Positions 35,451 through 44,349 of a DNA stretch of 64,000 bases are shown piece after piece. The translations under genes were made by a program, and so were the position numbers. Under the pieces are notes generated by a model. The model was not told the origin of the DNA, did no database searches, and worked only from the letters and a program-made list of their open reading frames with translations. Each line of letters starts with the position of its first letter. Positions within the stretch are counted from its first letter, which is position 1. The stretch is from SBAX01 sp964646605. GTDB taxonomy: Bacteria > Planctomycetota > Phycisphaerae > UBA1845. The stretch is taken from the NCBI GenBank assembly GCA_964646605.1, contig CAZYEX010000082.1:43550-107549 (forward strand), given 5' to 3'.

Positions 35451-38400
35451 ATGCATCGCGCCTTGCGAACCAGTTGCCTGCCGTCCATTTCCAGCGCGAT
35501 GTCGAATTCAAGCCTCGTCCTGTTCGTGGCTCTCGCGGTGAGTTCGTGCCCGCCGCCGGTCTGCGCCCAGTGCGAGACGGCCAAGCTCGTCGCCTCGAAC
35601 GCCGCGTGCGGCGACCTGTTCGGTGCGTATCTGGCGATCGACGGGGACACCGCCGTCGTGGCGGCGACGGGTGACGATGACGGGGGCGCCGATGCGGGCG
35701 CGGCCTACGTCTTCCGTAAGACCGGCGGCACGTGGGCGCAACAGCAGAAGCTCATCGCCTCGGATGCCGGAGCCGGTGACCGCTTCGGGCGGGAAGGGGT
35801 GGCCGTCAGTCAGAGCCGCATCCTGGTCGGCGCGTCCTACGCCAGCGGCCCCGGCAACCAGTGGAACGGGTTTGCTTACCTCTTCCGCTGGACGGGCTCG
35901 AATTGGGTCGAGGAGCAAAAGCTCATTCCCTCCGACCCGCAATTTGCGGGGCACTTTGGAACGTCGGTCGCCCTGCACGGCGACGTAGCTGCCATCGCCT
36001 CGATCCACGAGGTCGTCGGTGGCGGGAACGAGTCGGGCGCTGTGTATATGTTCCGCCGCAACGGGACCACGTGGGTGCAGGAACAGAAGATCATCCCCGC
36101 GGACATCGCCCCCTTCGACTACTTCGGCACTTCCGTGTCCGTGTACAATGACGTGGTGGTGGTCGGTTCACGGCTTGATGATCCGGTCGGCTCCGCCTAC
36201 GTCTTCCGCTGGAACGGTGCGACCTGGGCACAGGAACAAAAGCTAACCCCCTCCGATGGAAGCCCGTATTTCGGCGTTTCGGTTTCGATCCACGGGGATC
36301 GAATCGTCGTCGGCGCCGACGCCAACGGAACCCCCGCCCTCGGTCCCGGTGCCGCCTTCGTCTATCGACGGATCGGCGGCACGTGGGTGGAGGAACAGAT
36401 CCTCACCGCCTTGGACCCAATCCCGGGGGACGCGTTTGGGCGGTCGGTCTCGCTGGGACAGGCGTATATCGCCATCGGAGCGCCGTTTCAAGACAAAAAG
36501 GGAACAGGAGCCGGCGCGCTCTATCTCTTTGAGTACCAGGGACCGACGTGGACTGGAGTAAAGAAGGTCGGTGCCTCCGACGCGAACGCGTATGGGAACT
36601 TCGGATTGGCGACCGGTCTCACCAACGAAACCGTCCTGGTTGGGATGCATGGGCAGGACGACGCGAATCCAAGTGACCCGTTTTGCGGTTCTGGGTCCGC
36701 GTACATTTACGACGTGAAACTGTGTGTAACCGGGATTCCGGCGGTTTCGCTGTGGGGAATTGTAATCATGGCCTTAGGCGTCGTGGGAGGCGGGGCGCTT
36801 GTTATCCACCGGCATCGAGGAAGGGCTCCAGATAACAACGTCGCCGACGCGTTGTCGGGACGAGAACCAGTACAAAGGAGTGATCCTGTGAGAAAATCCA
36901 TTCGGTTGATTCTGGCAGGGAACGTCATCAATCTGGCACTTCTATCGACGACGGACGCGCGTCCCTTGCAGCCGCGTACCCCCCCCCCCAAGGCGGAGGC
37001 GATCCAGAAACCGGAGTTCGAGGCCCGCCTGCACGTCAAGTTCCGGGACGACTTGAGAGTTCGCGCCGACCGTGGGGAGCTGCGCTCCCATGCTCACGGC
37101 GACCTGGGCCGTGTCCGCGCCTTGCAAGGACGGTACGGTCTTACCTTCCAGCCCCTCCTTCTTCTCCCGCAGGAAACCCTTGACTTCGTCGAGCAGCGCG
37201 CCGCGCAGAACAGCGGGCGCTCGCAACCGGACTTCGGGGGAGTGATGGTCGTTTCTGGACCGGACGAGACCCTCGAAGAGGCCGCCAAAGCCCTTCTCGA
37301 CCTCGACGAAACCGAATGGGTCCAGTTCGTCGACGCCCAACCCGAACCGCAATGCTCCGATCTTTCCCCCGTCACTCCCAATTACTTTTCGCAGGGCTAT
37401 CAGGATTACCAGCCCGCCGACCCGGGACTGAACATGAGTTGCGCATGGACCTACGGCGGCAAGGGACTCCAGCTTAAGGTCGCCGTCGTCGACGCGGGGT
37501 TCACCTCGACTCACGAGGACCTCTGTAACGTGTGGACGGCGCTCACCCCGGAGTGCAATATCTTTGTTCCAGAGCATGGTACCGCGGTGTTGGGGCAACT
37601 GGTGGCGCTGGATAACAGTTACGGGTGCAGCGGGCTGGTGCCGCAGGCGTCGCCGCGCTTCTATTCCGGATACAGCGTTGGACCCGATTGCTTCAACTAC
37701 GGCGGCGCGGCGGGTGCCATCGTCGCCGCTACGTCGCACCTTGCGGCAGGCGATGTTATCGTGATCGAGTTCGGCGGCGATGTCGACGGCTTGCCCGGAG
37801 CGGGTCCCGCCGAGCTGGAGCATGCGACCTTCATCGCTGTCGATGCTGCAACCGACGCCAACATCATCGTCCTCGAGGTCGCGGGAAACGGCGGGGGGGA
37901 CCTCGATTCCGCCCTGCTGGGGTTAAATCAGTGGCGGAGTTGGGGCGACAGCGGAGCGATCATCGTCGGCGCAGGCGAGCCCAACGCGGGCACTCCAGCG
38001 GGCGATCCGGTAAGCCGACACAATCGCTGCGACACCTGCATTGGCGGAGGCAATGCTTTCTCCAGCGCCTATGGGTCCCGAGTCGACGTACAGGGCTGGG
38101 GCGAGCAAGTCTTTACGCTGGGGTTTGGGACGTATTGCGACCCGACATGCACGCATGCCGGTCCGCCCGCGAATGGCCCCAGCGGGTATTACACGGAGCA
38201 GTTTTCCGGGACCAGCTCCGCGGCGCCGATGGTCGCAGCCGCGGCCGCGTCGCTGCAGTCCATTCGCGTCGCCAAGGGGTTGCCGCGGCTCACTCCCGCG
38301 CAGATGCGGCAACTGCTGATCGACACAGGGATTCCGCAGGGCACGGCCACGTTGGAGCAGCACGTCGGCCCGTTCCCGAACCTGGCGAAGGCGATCCTCG

Positions 38401-38621
38401 CCCCTACGATGGGACTCATCGACGTGTACACGTGGGATTGCAACGCCAACAACATCCCCGACGGGTGCGAAGGCGGGCGAGCCTGTTGCCTGACCGACGA
38501 CGGGCCGTGTCAGGTCATCACGCAATCGTGTTGCCAATTCCTGGGTGGGACGTACCTTCCGAACTACTCAACCTGCGCACCTTGGACCTGCGGTTCGATC
38601 AACGGCCCGAGCGGACCTTGA
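35451..38621 (+). CDS. FG-GAP protein fused in frame to a subtilisin-like protease
   Basis: One open frame of 1056 codons that looks like two genes. Residues 1-40 form a signal peptide (GGAG 7 nt before the ATG). Residues 45-425 carry about seven FG-GAP-like units (ASDAGAGDRFG..VAVS..ILVGA). At 426-460 an IPTL-CTERM-like tail (IPAVSLWGIVIMAL, basic end) should end the protein. No stop follows; instead comes a second signal-like segment from residue 480 (RKSIRLILAGNVINLALL). A propeptide-like region and an S8 protease follow, with D681 (VVDAG), H709 (EHGT) and S922 (SGTSSAAP). A DCNANNIPDGC loop and a Cys-rich end complete it. A GTG with its own ribosome binding site at 36888 may start the protease separately. 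Confidence 0.8.
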   Translation: MHRALRTSCLPSISSAMSNSSLVLFVALAVSSCPPPVCAQCETAKLVASNAACGDLFGAYLAIDGDTAVVAATGDDDGGADAGAAYVFRKTGGTWAQQQKLIASDAGAGDRFGREGVAVSQSRILVGASYASGPGNQWNGFAYLFRWTGSNWVEEQKLIPSDPQFAGHFGTSVALHGDVAAIASIHEVVGGGNESGAVYMFRRNGTTWVQEQKIIPADIAPFDYFGTSVSVYNDVVVVGSRLDDPVGSAYVFRWNGATWAQEQKLTPSDGSPYFGVSVSIHGDRIVVGADANGTPALGPGAAFVYRRIGGTWVEEQILTALDPIPGDAFGRSVSLGQAYIAIGAPFQDKKGTGAGALYLFEYQGPTWTGVKKVGASDANAYGNFGLATGLTNETVLVGMHGQDDANPSDPFCGSGSAYIYDVKLCVTGIPAVSLWGIVIMALGVVGGGALVIHRHRGRAPDNNVADALSGREPVQRSDPVRKSIRLILAGNVINLALLSTTDARPLQPRTPPPKAEAIQKPEFEARLHVKFRDDLRVRADRGELRSHAHGDLGRVRALQGRYGLTFQPLLLLPQETLDFVEQRAAQNSGRSQPDFGGVMVVSGPDETLEEAAKALLDLDETEWVQFVDAQPEPQCSDLSPVTPNYFSQGYQDYQPADPGLNMSCAWTYGGKGLQLKVAVVDAGFTSTHEDLCNVWTALTPECNIFVPEHGTAVLGQLVALDNSYGCSGLVPQASPRFYSGYSVGPDCFNYGGAAGAIVAATSHLAAGDVIVIEFGGDVDGLPGAGPAELEHATFIAVDAATDANIIVLEVAGNGGGDLDSALLGLNQWRSWGDSGAIIVGAGEPNAGTPAGDPVSRHNRCDTCIGGGNAFSSAYGSRVDVQGWGEQVFTLGFGTYCDPTCTHAGPPANGPSGYYTEQFSGTSSAAPMVAAAAASLQSIRVAKGLPRLTPAQMRQLLIDTGIPQGTATLEQHVGPFPNLAKAILAPTMGLIDVYTWDCNANNIPDGCEGGRACCLTDDGPCQVITQSCCQFLGGTYLPNYSTCAPWTCGSINGPSGP
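36875..36890 (+). promoter_or_regulatory. Internal ribosome binding site and GTG start
   Basis: AAAGGAG at 36874-36880 lies 7 nt before the GTG at 36888, in frame with the flanking long open frame. It precedes a signal-peptide-like sequence and suggests that the subtilisin part (577 aa, 36888-38621) was, or still is, translated on its own. Confidence 0.65.
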
Positions 38622-38760
38622 CGGGCTGCTTCGCCCGGGGTTTTCACAGGTCCGCGTGGAAAGGACCCTGAGGTCCACGCTTTACCCCCGCGGGAGGATT
38701 CGGTAGAGTCTGCCCGCCGTACGCCGGAACCGCAAGAGATTGCTCCCAGGGGCAGCGACG

Positions 38761-40485
38761 ATGGCTAAGACGTGGTTGATCGCATCGTCTACGGAGGATT
38801 GCGAACCGCTGGCCCAACGTCTCAACCTGCCCCGCGTCGTCGCGCAACTCCTGGTCAATCGCGGCGTAGGTAGCGAGGATCAAAGCCGGGCGTTTCTTTT
38901 TCCCCAACTTCGAGACCTGCACCCGCCGGCCACGCTCCCAGGGGCCGAAGGGGCGGCGCAGCGAATCGTCGAGGCCGTGGGGGCACGCTCCAAGATCGTC
39001 CTCTACGGCGACTACGACGTGGACGGCATTACAGGCGTAGCCATCCTCTGGCACGTCCTGCGCGCCGCAGGGGCGGATGTTTCGTTCTACGTTCCGCACC
39101 GCATCGAAGAGGGTTACGGACTCAACCTCGAAGCGGTGAGACGTCTGGTCGCGGAGGGCGCCGGCTTGATCGTCTCGATCGACTGCGGCATTACCGCCCA
39201 CGCCGTCGCCGAAGCCCTCGCGGGTACCGGCGTCGATCTCATCATTACGGACCACCACTCCCTGCACGGCGAGCTGCCTCGTGCCGCCGTCGTCGTTCAC
39301 CCGGGGATCGGGGACGGTTATCCCAATCCACATCTGAGCGGCGCGGGGGTGGCCTTCAAGTTGGCCTGGGCGATCGGACAACAACAGTCGGGCGCTACCC
39401 AAGTCACACCCGCCTTTCGCGAATTGTTGATGGACCTTCTTCCGCTGGCGGCACTGGGGACGATCGCGGACGTGGTTCCGCTGGTCGGCGAGAATCGCAT
39501 CCTCGCCCGACATGGATTGAGTGCGTTGCCGAAGACAACCCTCCCCGGCCTGAAGTGCCTGATGGAGTCCGCGGGCTTAACCCAGGGTTCGGTGAGCGGT
39601 TACGACGTGGGTTTCAAACTCGCCCCGCGCCTTAACGCCGCGGGTCGGATGGGTCACGCGCGTCTGGCCGTCGAACTTCTTACGCGGGCGGATGCCGACC
39701 GCGGGCGAGAAATCGCCCTGTACTTGGAGGAGCACAATCGCGCCCGGCAAGCAGCGGAGCGCAAGATCACCCACGAAGCGTGCGAACTCGTCGAGCGCCG
39801 CAACCTGGCCGGCGACGCCCGCCGCGGGATTGTACTGGCCTGTGAGGGTTGGCACGCGGGGGTGATCGGGATCGTCGCCGCTCGGATCGTGGAGCGCTAT
39901 CACCGTCCGGCGGTGCTCATCGCCCTCTCCAACGGCGAGGGCCAAGGATCGGCCCGCAGCGTGCCACACTTTGACATGAGCGAGGCCTTGTCGCACTGCG
40001 CAGAGCACTTGTCGGCCTACGGCGGACACGCCATGGCCGCCGGACTGCGCATCGCCACCGATCGCGTCGAGGCATTCACGGACGCCTTTGTTTCCCTCGC
40101 CAACCAGCGCCTTAACGGCGATGATCTGATCCCCAAACTCCGCCTCGACGCCGAGGTCCCCCTTTCCGACCTGACCCTACCCACGGCCGAGGCCATCGTC
40201 GGCTTGGGTCCCTTCGGGGTGGGCAACCCCAAACCCAAACTGGCGACCGATTGGGTAACCCTGGCCGGTGAACCCCGATGCGTCGGATCGAACCAGGATC
40301 ACCTGCAAGCCTCCTTCCATCAGAACGGCGTGCGGTTGAAGGCCATCGGCTTCGGCATGGGCTCGCAGATCGAGGACCTCAAGCAACACCGCCGCTGCCG
40401 CATCGCCTTCGAACCCATCCTCAACGACTACAACGGCCGCCGGACCGTCGAAATGCAGATTCTCGACCTCCAGTTCCCGACGTGA
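38761..40485 (+). CDS. recJ: Single-stranded-DNA-specific exonuclease RecJ
   Basis: RecJ degrades single-stranded DNA 5' to 3' in recombination and repair. The ATG at 38761 is chosen over an in-frame TTG 21 nt upstream; the protein has 574 aa. DHH phosphoesterase motifs: DYDVDGITG (D84-G91), SIDCGIT and TDHH (163-166). The DHHA1 part is seen in GGHAMAAGLRI near residue 421, and an OB-like C-terminal domain follows. It is transcribed alone. Confidence 0.95.
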   Translation: MAKTWLIASSTEDCEPLAQRLNLPRVVAQLLVNRGVGSEDQSRAFLFPQLRDLHPPATLPGAEGAAQRIVEAVGARSKIVLYGDYDVDGITGVAILWHVLRAAGADVSFYVPHRIEEGYGLNLEAVRRLVAEGAGLIVSIDCGITAHAVAEALAGTGVDLIITDHHSLHGELPRAAVVVHPGIGDGYPNPHLSGAGVAFKLAWAIGQQQSGATQVTPAFRELLMDLLPLAALGTIADVVPLVGENRILARHGLSALPKTTLPGLKCLMESAGLTQGSVSGYDVGFKLAPRLNAAGRMGHARLAVELLTRADADRGREIALYLEEHNRARQAAERKITHEACELVERRNLAGDARRGIVLACEGWHAGVIGIVAARIVERYHRPAVLIALSNGEGQGSARSVPHFDMSEALSHCAEHLSAYGGHAMAAGLRIATDRVEAFTDAFVSLANQRLNGDDLIPKLRLDAEVPLSDLTLPTAEAIVGLGPFGVGNPKPKLATDWVTLAGEPRCVGSNQDHLQASFHQNGVRLKAIGFGMGSQIEDLKQHRRCRIAFEPILNDYNGRRTVEMQILDLQFPT

Positions 40486-40489
40486 GCCC

Positions 40490-40506
40490 AGCCGGGCCAT
40501 GCGGCT
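40490..40506 (+). terminator. Possible weak terminator after recJ
   Basis: AGCCG pairs with CGGCT over a 7-nt loop, followed by TTGTTG. The stem is short, so this is tentative. Confidence 0.3.
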
Positions 40507-40637
40507 TTGTTGCCCCCAAAACCGGGAAACCGCGAGAGGCTCGTAACCGTCTGCCATTGAATCGGGTACGCCGGGCGTGTACAATCGCGGGCCGACGTCT
40601 GATCTACGGGAATCGTCAGCTTGAGGAGGGAACTTCG

Positions 40638-41867
40638 ATGATCCCATCGCCGCGAAGGGTTGGTTGGGTCGGGTCCGCGTTCGTATTCCTACTGGGCGGT
40701 CCCCCTCTGCACGCACAAATGGATTTCACGTCCGCGGCCGAGGATGAGTCCGCCCAACAGGCGGTCGGCGTGGCGTGTCAGCCGCAGTGCGTTGGGTGCT
40801 GGTTGGGAACGGCGTTCGAACAGGATTGCCCGGGGGACTACTTCGATGACGGCTTCTGTGACTGCGCCTGTCAGTTCGCGGACAACAGTGACTGCGGTTC
40901 CAGTTGCTCGTGCCCGCAGGCGTGCGTGTGGTGCTGGTGCAACACGACGGCACAGGGTGCTTGTCCGACATCCTGGAACGGGGACGGCGAGTGCGATTGC
41001 GCGTGCCAGTTTGCGGACAGCGACTGTCCGACCACGACGCCCACCGGCGCTTGCTGCGCCCCCAGCGGGAGCTGCAACGTGACGACCTCCGCGTCATGCT
41101 CGAGTTCCGGGGGTACGTATCGAGGAAACAACGTAACGTGCGCGCAGGCCAATTGCACATCCCCCACCGGGGCGTGCTGTAGTGCCCAGGACGGGTGCAG
41201 CGTCACGACCGCGGCGGCGTGTGCCGGGGCGATCGGCGCCTATCAGGGGAATGGTACGGTTTGCGGGCCGACCATCTGCGCCCAGCGCTGCGATGCCATT
41301 TGCGAATACTGCTGGAGCGATACGCCCTACGACGGCGACTGCGACCCCCTTTGGGAGGGCGACGGCAGTTGCGACTGCGGCTGCCAGTTTTCGGATCCGG
41401 ACTGCGGACCCACGGGCGCGTGCTGCGTGCCGGCCGACGGGCTTTGCGGGCCGCTCACCGAAACCACCTGCCGCTTCTACTACGCGGGCGTGTTCCGCGG
41501 CGTGGGGATCGACTGCGCCGCGGCGGATTGCGACCGTTGCGACCCCGGCTGTGCATGGTGCTGGGTGGACACCATCGCCGAACATGCCTGCTTGCCGGCA
41601 TGGGCCGGCGATACGGAATGTGACTGCGGCTGTCAGTTCGCGGACCCGGATTGCGCGGGCGGCGTGTGCGGAAACCTGGTCTGCGAGGAATCGGCCACGT
41701 CGTGCAGCCTGGATTGCACGGATCTTCGCGCCTTCGCGGAGTTCCAAAACTGCTTCCGCCCGGGCCAGTCCACTCCGCCGGCGTGCGTGTCGCACATTTA
41801 TGCGGCCCCCGTGGGAATCGGACCGGAGGACTTCGCCCGGTTCTTCGATCTTCTCTCCGGTCCGTGA
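40638..41867 (+). CDS. Secreted cysteine-rich repeat protein
   Basis: A 409-aa exported protein starting at an ATG with GAGGAGGG 7 nt upstream; the signal peptide ends PLHAQ. It contains four units of about 40 residues like C..C.WCW.NT....C...W.GDG.CDC.CQFAD.DC, interleaved with three TGACC...G.C....CA..GG.Y.GNG..C units. Cysteine makes up roughly a sixth of the body and is even in spacing, so disulfide cross-links are likely. I do not recognise a named domain. The downstream propeller gene starts 20 bp after its stop, so the two probably form an operon. Confidence 0.75.
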   Translation: MIPSPRRVGWVGSAFVFLLGGPPLHAQMDFTSAAEDESAQQAVGVACQPQCVGCWLGTAFEQDCPGDYFDDGFCDCACQFADNSDCGSSCSCPQACVWCWCNTTAQGACPTSWNGDGECDCACQFADSDCPTTTPTGACCAPSGSCNVTTSASCSSSGGTYRGNNVTCAQANCTSPTGACCSAQDGCSVTTAAACAGAIGAYQGNGTVCGPTICAQRCDAICEYCWSDTPYDGDCDPLWEGDGSCDCGCQFSDPDCGPTGACCVPADGLCGPLTETTCRFYYAGVFRGVGIDCAAADCDRCDPGCAWCWVDTIAEHACLPAWAGDTECDCGCQFADPDCAGGVCGNLVCEESATSCSLDCTDLRAFAEFQNCFRPGQSTPPACVSHIYAAPVGIGPEDFARFFDLLSGP

Positions 41868-41887
41868 TGTTCATGGGATGAATCATC

Positions 41888-44239
41888 ATGCGTGCCGTTG
41901 CTACCGTCGGACTTGCCGCGCTCCTCCGCGCCGCCGCCTTGTCCATCGGTATCCTCACCGTCCTCGCTCAGGCCAATCCAAGCGCAGCTCCGCCCGTGCC
42001 GGGCCTCACTCCTTCCCCTGGCGAGGGCGTCGTGGGACAACGCCCCGAAGGTGTTATCGTCGCGTGGGGTAGCCAGTCTGTCGGGGTGAACCGATGCGAC
42101 GACTTCGTAGCAGTGGCTGGCGGGTACCATAGCCTTGGTCTCAAGGCCGATGGGTCCATTGTCGTATGGGGTGCAAGCTCGGGTGTTCCCTCCCCCAACA
42201 CGGACTTCACTAGCGTGGTTGCGGGATGGGGCCACAGCCTAGCCCTTAAGGACGACGGCTCCATTGTGGCGTGGGGTGAAAACGACTCCGGTCAAACAGA
42301 CGTTCCCGCGCCCAACACCGGCTTCACGGCGGTGGCCGGGAGCCGGTACCACAGCCTCGGTCTCAAGGCCAACGGGTCCATCATCGCTTGGGGGCGAAAC
42401 TACGAGGGTCAAACGGATGTTCCCGAACCCAACACCGGCTTCGCGGCGGTGGCCGCGGGCGTAAACCATAGTTTGGGTCTCCAGGCCGACGGTTCCATCG
42501 TCGCGTGGGGCTGCGACGGGTTCAACACCGATGCCGGTCAATGCACCGTTCCCGCGCCAAACACAAGTTTCGTGGCCGTCGCCGCAGGCGCGTACCACAG
42601 TCTGGGTCTCAAGGCCGACGGTTCCATTGTCGCGTGGGGTTACAACGCCTCCGGTCAAATCAACATTCCCGCGCCCAACACGGGCTTTGTGGCCCTGGCC
42701 GCGGGTGGTTACCACGGCCTGGGACTCAAGGCCGACGGGTCCATCATTGCGTGGGGTTGCGGAGGCCTGGACTACGGTCAATGTCGTGTTCCCGCGCCCA
42801 ACACGGGCTTCGTGGCCGTGGCCGCGGGCGGGTACCACAGTCTCGCAATTCGGGGCGGGCCGGATTGCAATGGCAACGGCATGCCCGATGACTGCGACAT
42901 CGAACTCGAAACGAGCCCCGACTGCAACCAGAACCTTGCCCCCGACGAATGCGGCATTGAAGAGGGCGTAACTCCGGATCTGGACGAAAACGGCATCCCG
43001 GATGAATGTGACGCCGATGCACTGGTGACGGCCAAGATCATGGTCAACCCCGTTCCGGCCAAGGTCGGGCCGCCGTATCCGCCGCTTATCGACGGCGGAC
43101 CCAACATCGTGGGCAACGAACTGCGCCTCGATGCGGGCGGGGTTCGCGTTTGGGTGGAAGTCCAATTCAAGGATTGGGATCCCAACGGGAACGGGTTGCC
43201 AGGGGCGAAAGTCTTCCGGGTCGCACTCGACGGTAGCGGACTGAGGGACGCGGATATCGACGGCGACGGGTTGGTGGACGACGACGGCGATCAAGAGGAC
43301 ATCGTCCACCCAAGAATCCCGTGTAGTAACAATTCGGTTTGCGACACGGCTTACGGGGAGTACTTTACGAAATGCACTAACCGCGGCAGCGATATCAAAC
43401 GATGCATCCCAGTGTACACTGATAAGGGGGGGAGTGGTCGCGCCGATGGTTGGTGTTCCGGGCATGAAGGGGGAAACGGCTGCGACTGTGGGGACGATGC
43501 TTCCGTAAGCGCGTCGGGCTGGGAAGCAATCGGGTGTTACATCGAAGATTTCCGCCCCGACGACGGCACTGTCCGCTGGGGCGCGACGGCGGTCTATGAT
43601 GTGCCCCCAGGCGCCAAGGGGAAATACACCGCCGAATTGGACACCGACGGGACCTTCCTGGGGAGCTACTTTCCCTTTCCGGGCAGCATCGTCCCGACCC
43701 TCTCGGAAACGGGCTTCGTAATTCACATTCTCACCGGGCGATGCTGTTTTGGGTTTCGGACGCCCGCCGAGGGGTGCGTCGATAGCGTGACCCGCGCCGA
43801 ATGCGGCGACGACGAACCCGCCCCGTTCGTCTTCACGCCGGAGGCATCCTGCGCGCCGAACGGGGCCGAGTGCGCCGCAGCCTTCGGGGCGTGCTGCGAC
43901 ACGCTGTTCGCTAATTGCGTAGACAAGGTTCCCGAAAAGCAATGCGTGGGGGAGCATCACACATGGACTCCGGGTACGACGTGCGACGACATCGCCTGCG
44001 TAGCCGATGTCGGCGCGTGTTGTACCCACGATCCCTTCGGCCCCTGCACCGACGATACCCTTGTGGGTGGATGTCAGTGTCCCGGTTGTACGTGGGACAA
44101 ATCCCGGCGGTGCGAAGATATCGAATGCGCCGCCTCGCCCATTCCGACAACATCCGCCTGGGGCTTGAGTGCTCTGACCTTGCTGCTCATGATCAGCGCC
44201 AAGATTGCCTTCGGGCGCAGAACGGCAGGCCTGCGATAA
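41888..44239 (+). CDS. Secreted RCC1-like propeller protein, 7 blades, IPTL-CTERM-like tail
   Basis: A 783-aa exported protein with a signal peptide ending LAQA. An N-terminal half blade (VIVAWGSQSV), six complete RCC1-type units and a C-terminal half blade (FVAVAAGGYHSLAI) together fit a closed seven-blade propeller. Next come three DCNxNxxPDxC calcium loops, a beta domain with an Asp-rich segment (DGDGLVDDDGD) and several Cys-rich TGRCCFG/GACCDT motifs. The tail is IPTTSAWGLSALTLLL plus FGRRTAGLR, an exosortase-type sorting signal in form. Close relative of the 14-blade protein at 26614. Confidence 0.85.
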   Translation: MRAVATVGLAALLRAAALSIGILTVLAQANPSAAPPVPGLTPSPGEGVVGQRPEGVIVAWGSQSVGVNRCDDFVAVAGGYHSLGLKADGSIVVWGASSGVPSPNTDFTSVVAGWGHSLALKDDGSIVAWGENDSGQTDVPAPNTGFTAVAGSRYHSLGLKANGSIIAWGRNYEGQTDVPEPNTGFAAVAAGVNHSLGLQADGSIVAWGCDGFNTDAGQCTVPAPNTSFVAVAAGAYHSLGLKADGSIVAWGYNASGQINIPAPNTGFVALAAGGYHGLGLKADGSIIAWGCGGLDYGQCRVPAPNTGFVAVAAGGYHSLAIRGGPDCNGNGMPDDCDIELETSPDCNQNLAPDECGIEEGVTPDLDENGIPDECDADALVTAKIMVNPVPAKVGPPYPPLIDGGPNIVGNELRLDAGGVRVWVEVQFKDWDPNGNGLPGAKVFRVALDGSGLRDADIDGDGLVDDDGDQEDIVHPRIPCSNNSVCDTAYGEYFTKCTNRGSDIKRCIPVYTDKGGSGRADGWCSGHEGGNGCDCGDDASVSASGWEAIGCYIEDFRPDDGTVRWGATAVYDVPPGAKGKYTAELDTDGTFLGSYFPFPGSIVPTLSETGFVIHILTGRCCFGFRTPAEGCVDSVTRAECGDDEPAPFVFTPEASCAPNGAECAAAFGACCDTLFANCVDKVPEKQCVGEHHTWTPGTTCDDIACVADVGACCTHDPFGPCTDDTLVGGCQCPGCTWDKSRRCEDIECAASPIPTTSAWGLSALTLLLMISAKIAFGRRTAGLR
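42080..42860 (+). repeat. RCC1-type coding repeats of the 7-blade protein
   Basis: Six full units of about 114-126 bp plus halves at both ends. The same codons recur in many positions (for example AAGGCCGACGGGTCCAT), suggesting recent duplication. Confidence 0.75.
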
Positions 44240-44263
44240 TTCATCCGACGGGGGTGCGCGGGC

Positions 44264-44286
44264 CTCGCCAAAGGCGGGTTTCATTT
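44264..44286 (+). terminator. Possible terminator after the propeller operon
   Basis: CTCGCC pairs with GGCGGG around AAA, followed by TTTCATTT, 24 nt beyond the stop codon. One G-T pair is needed, so confidence is modest. Confidence 0.4.
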
Positions 44287-44349
44287 CGTCTGCGGCTCTG
44301 ATTGGGGCGGAATGGTTCGCCGAAGTGTAGGAGGTCCGCACCTTCCGTC

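Noticed and set aside
37625..38671. Alternative 348-codon frame over the subtilisin gene
   Set aside because: It overlaps a protease with all three catalytic residues, and its own sequence is Arg-rich with no motif.
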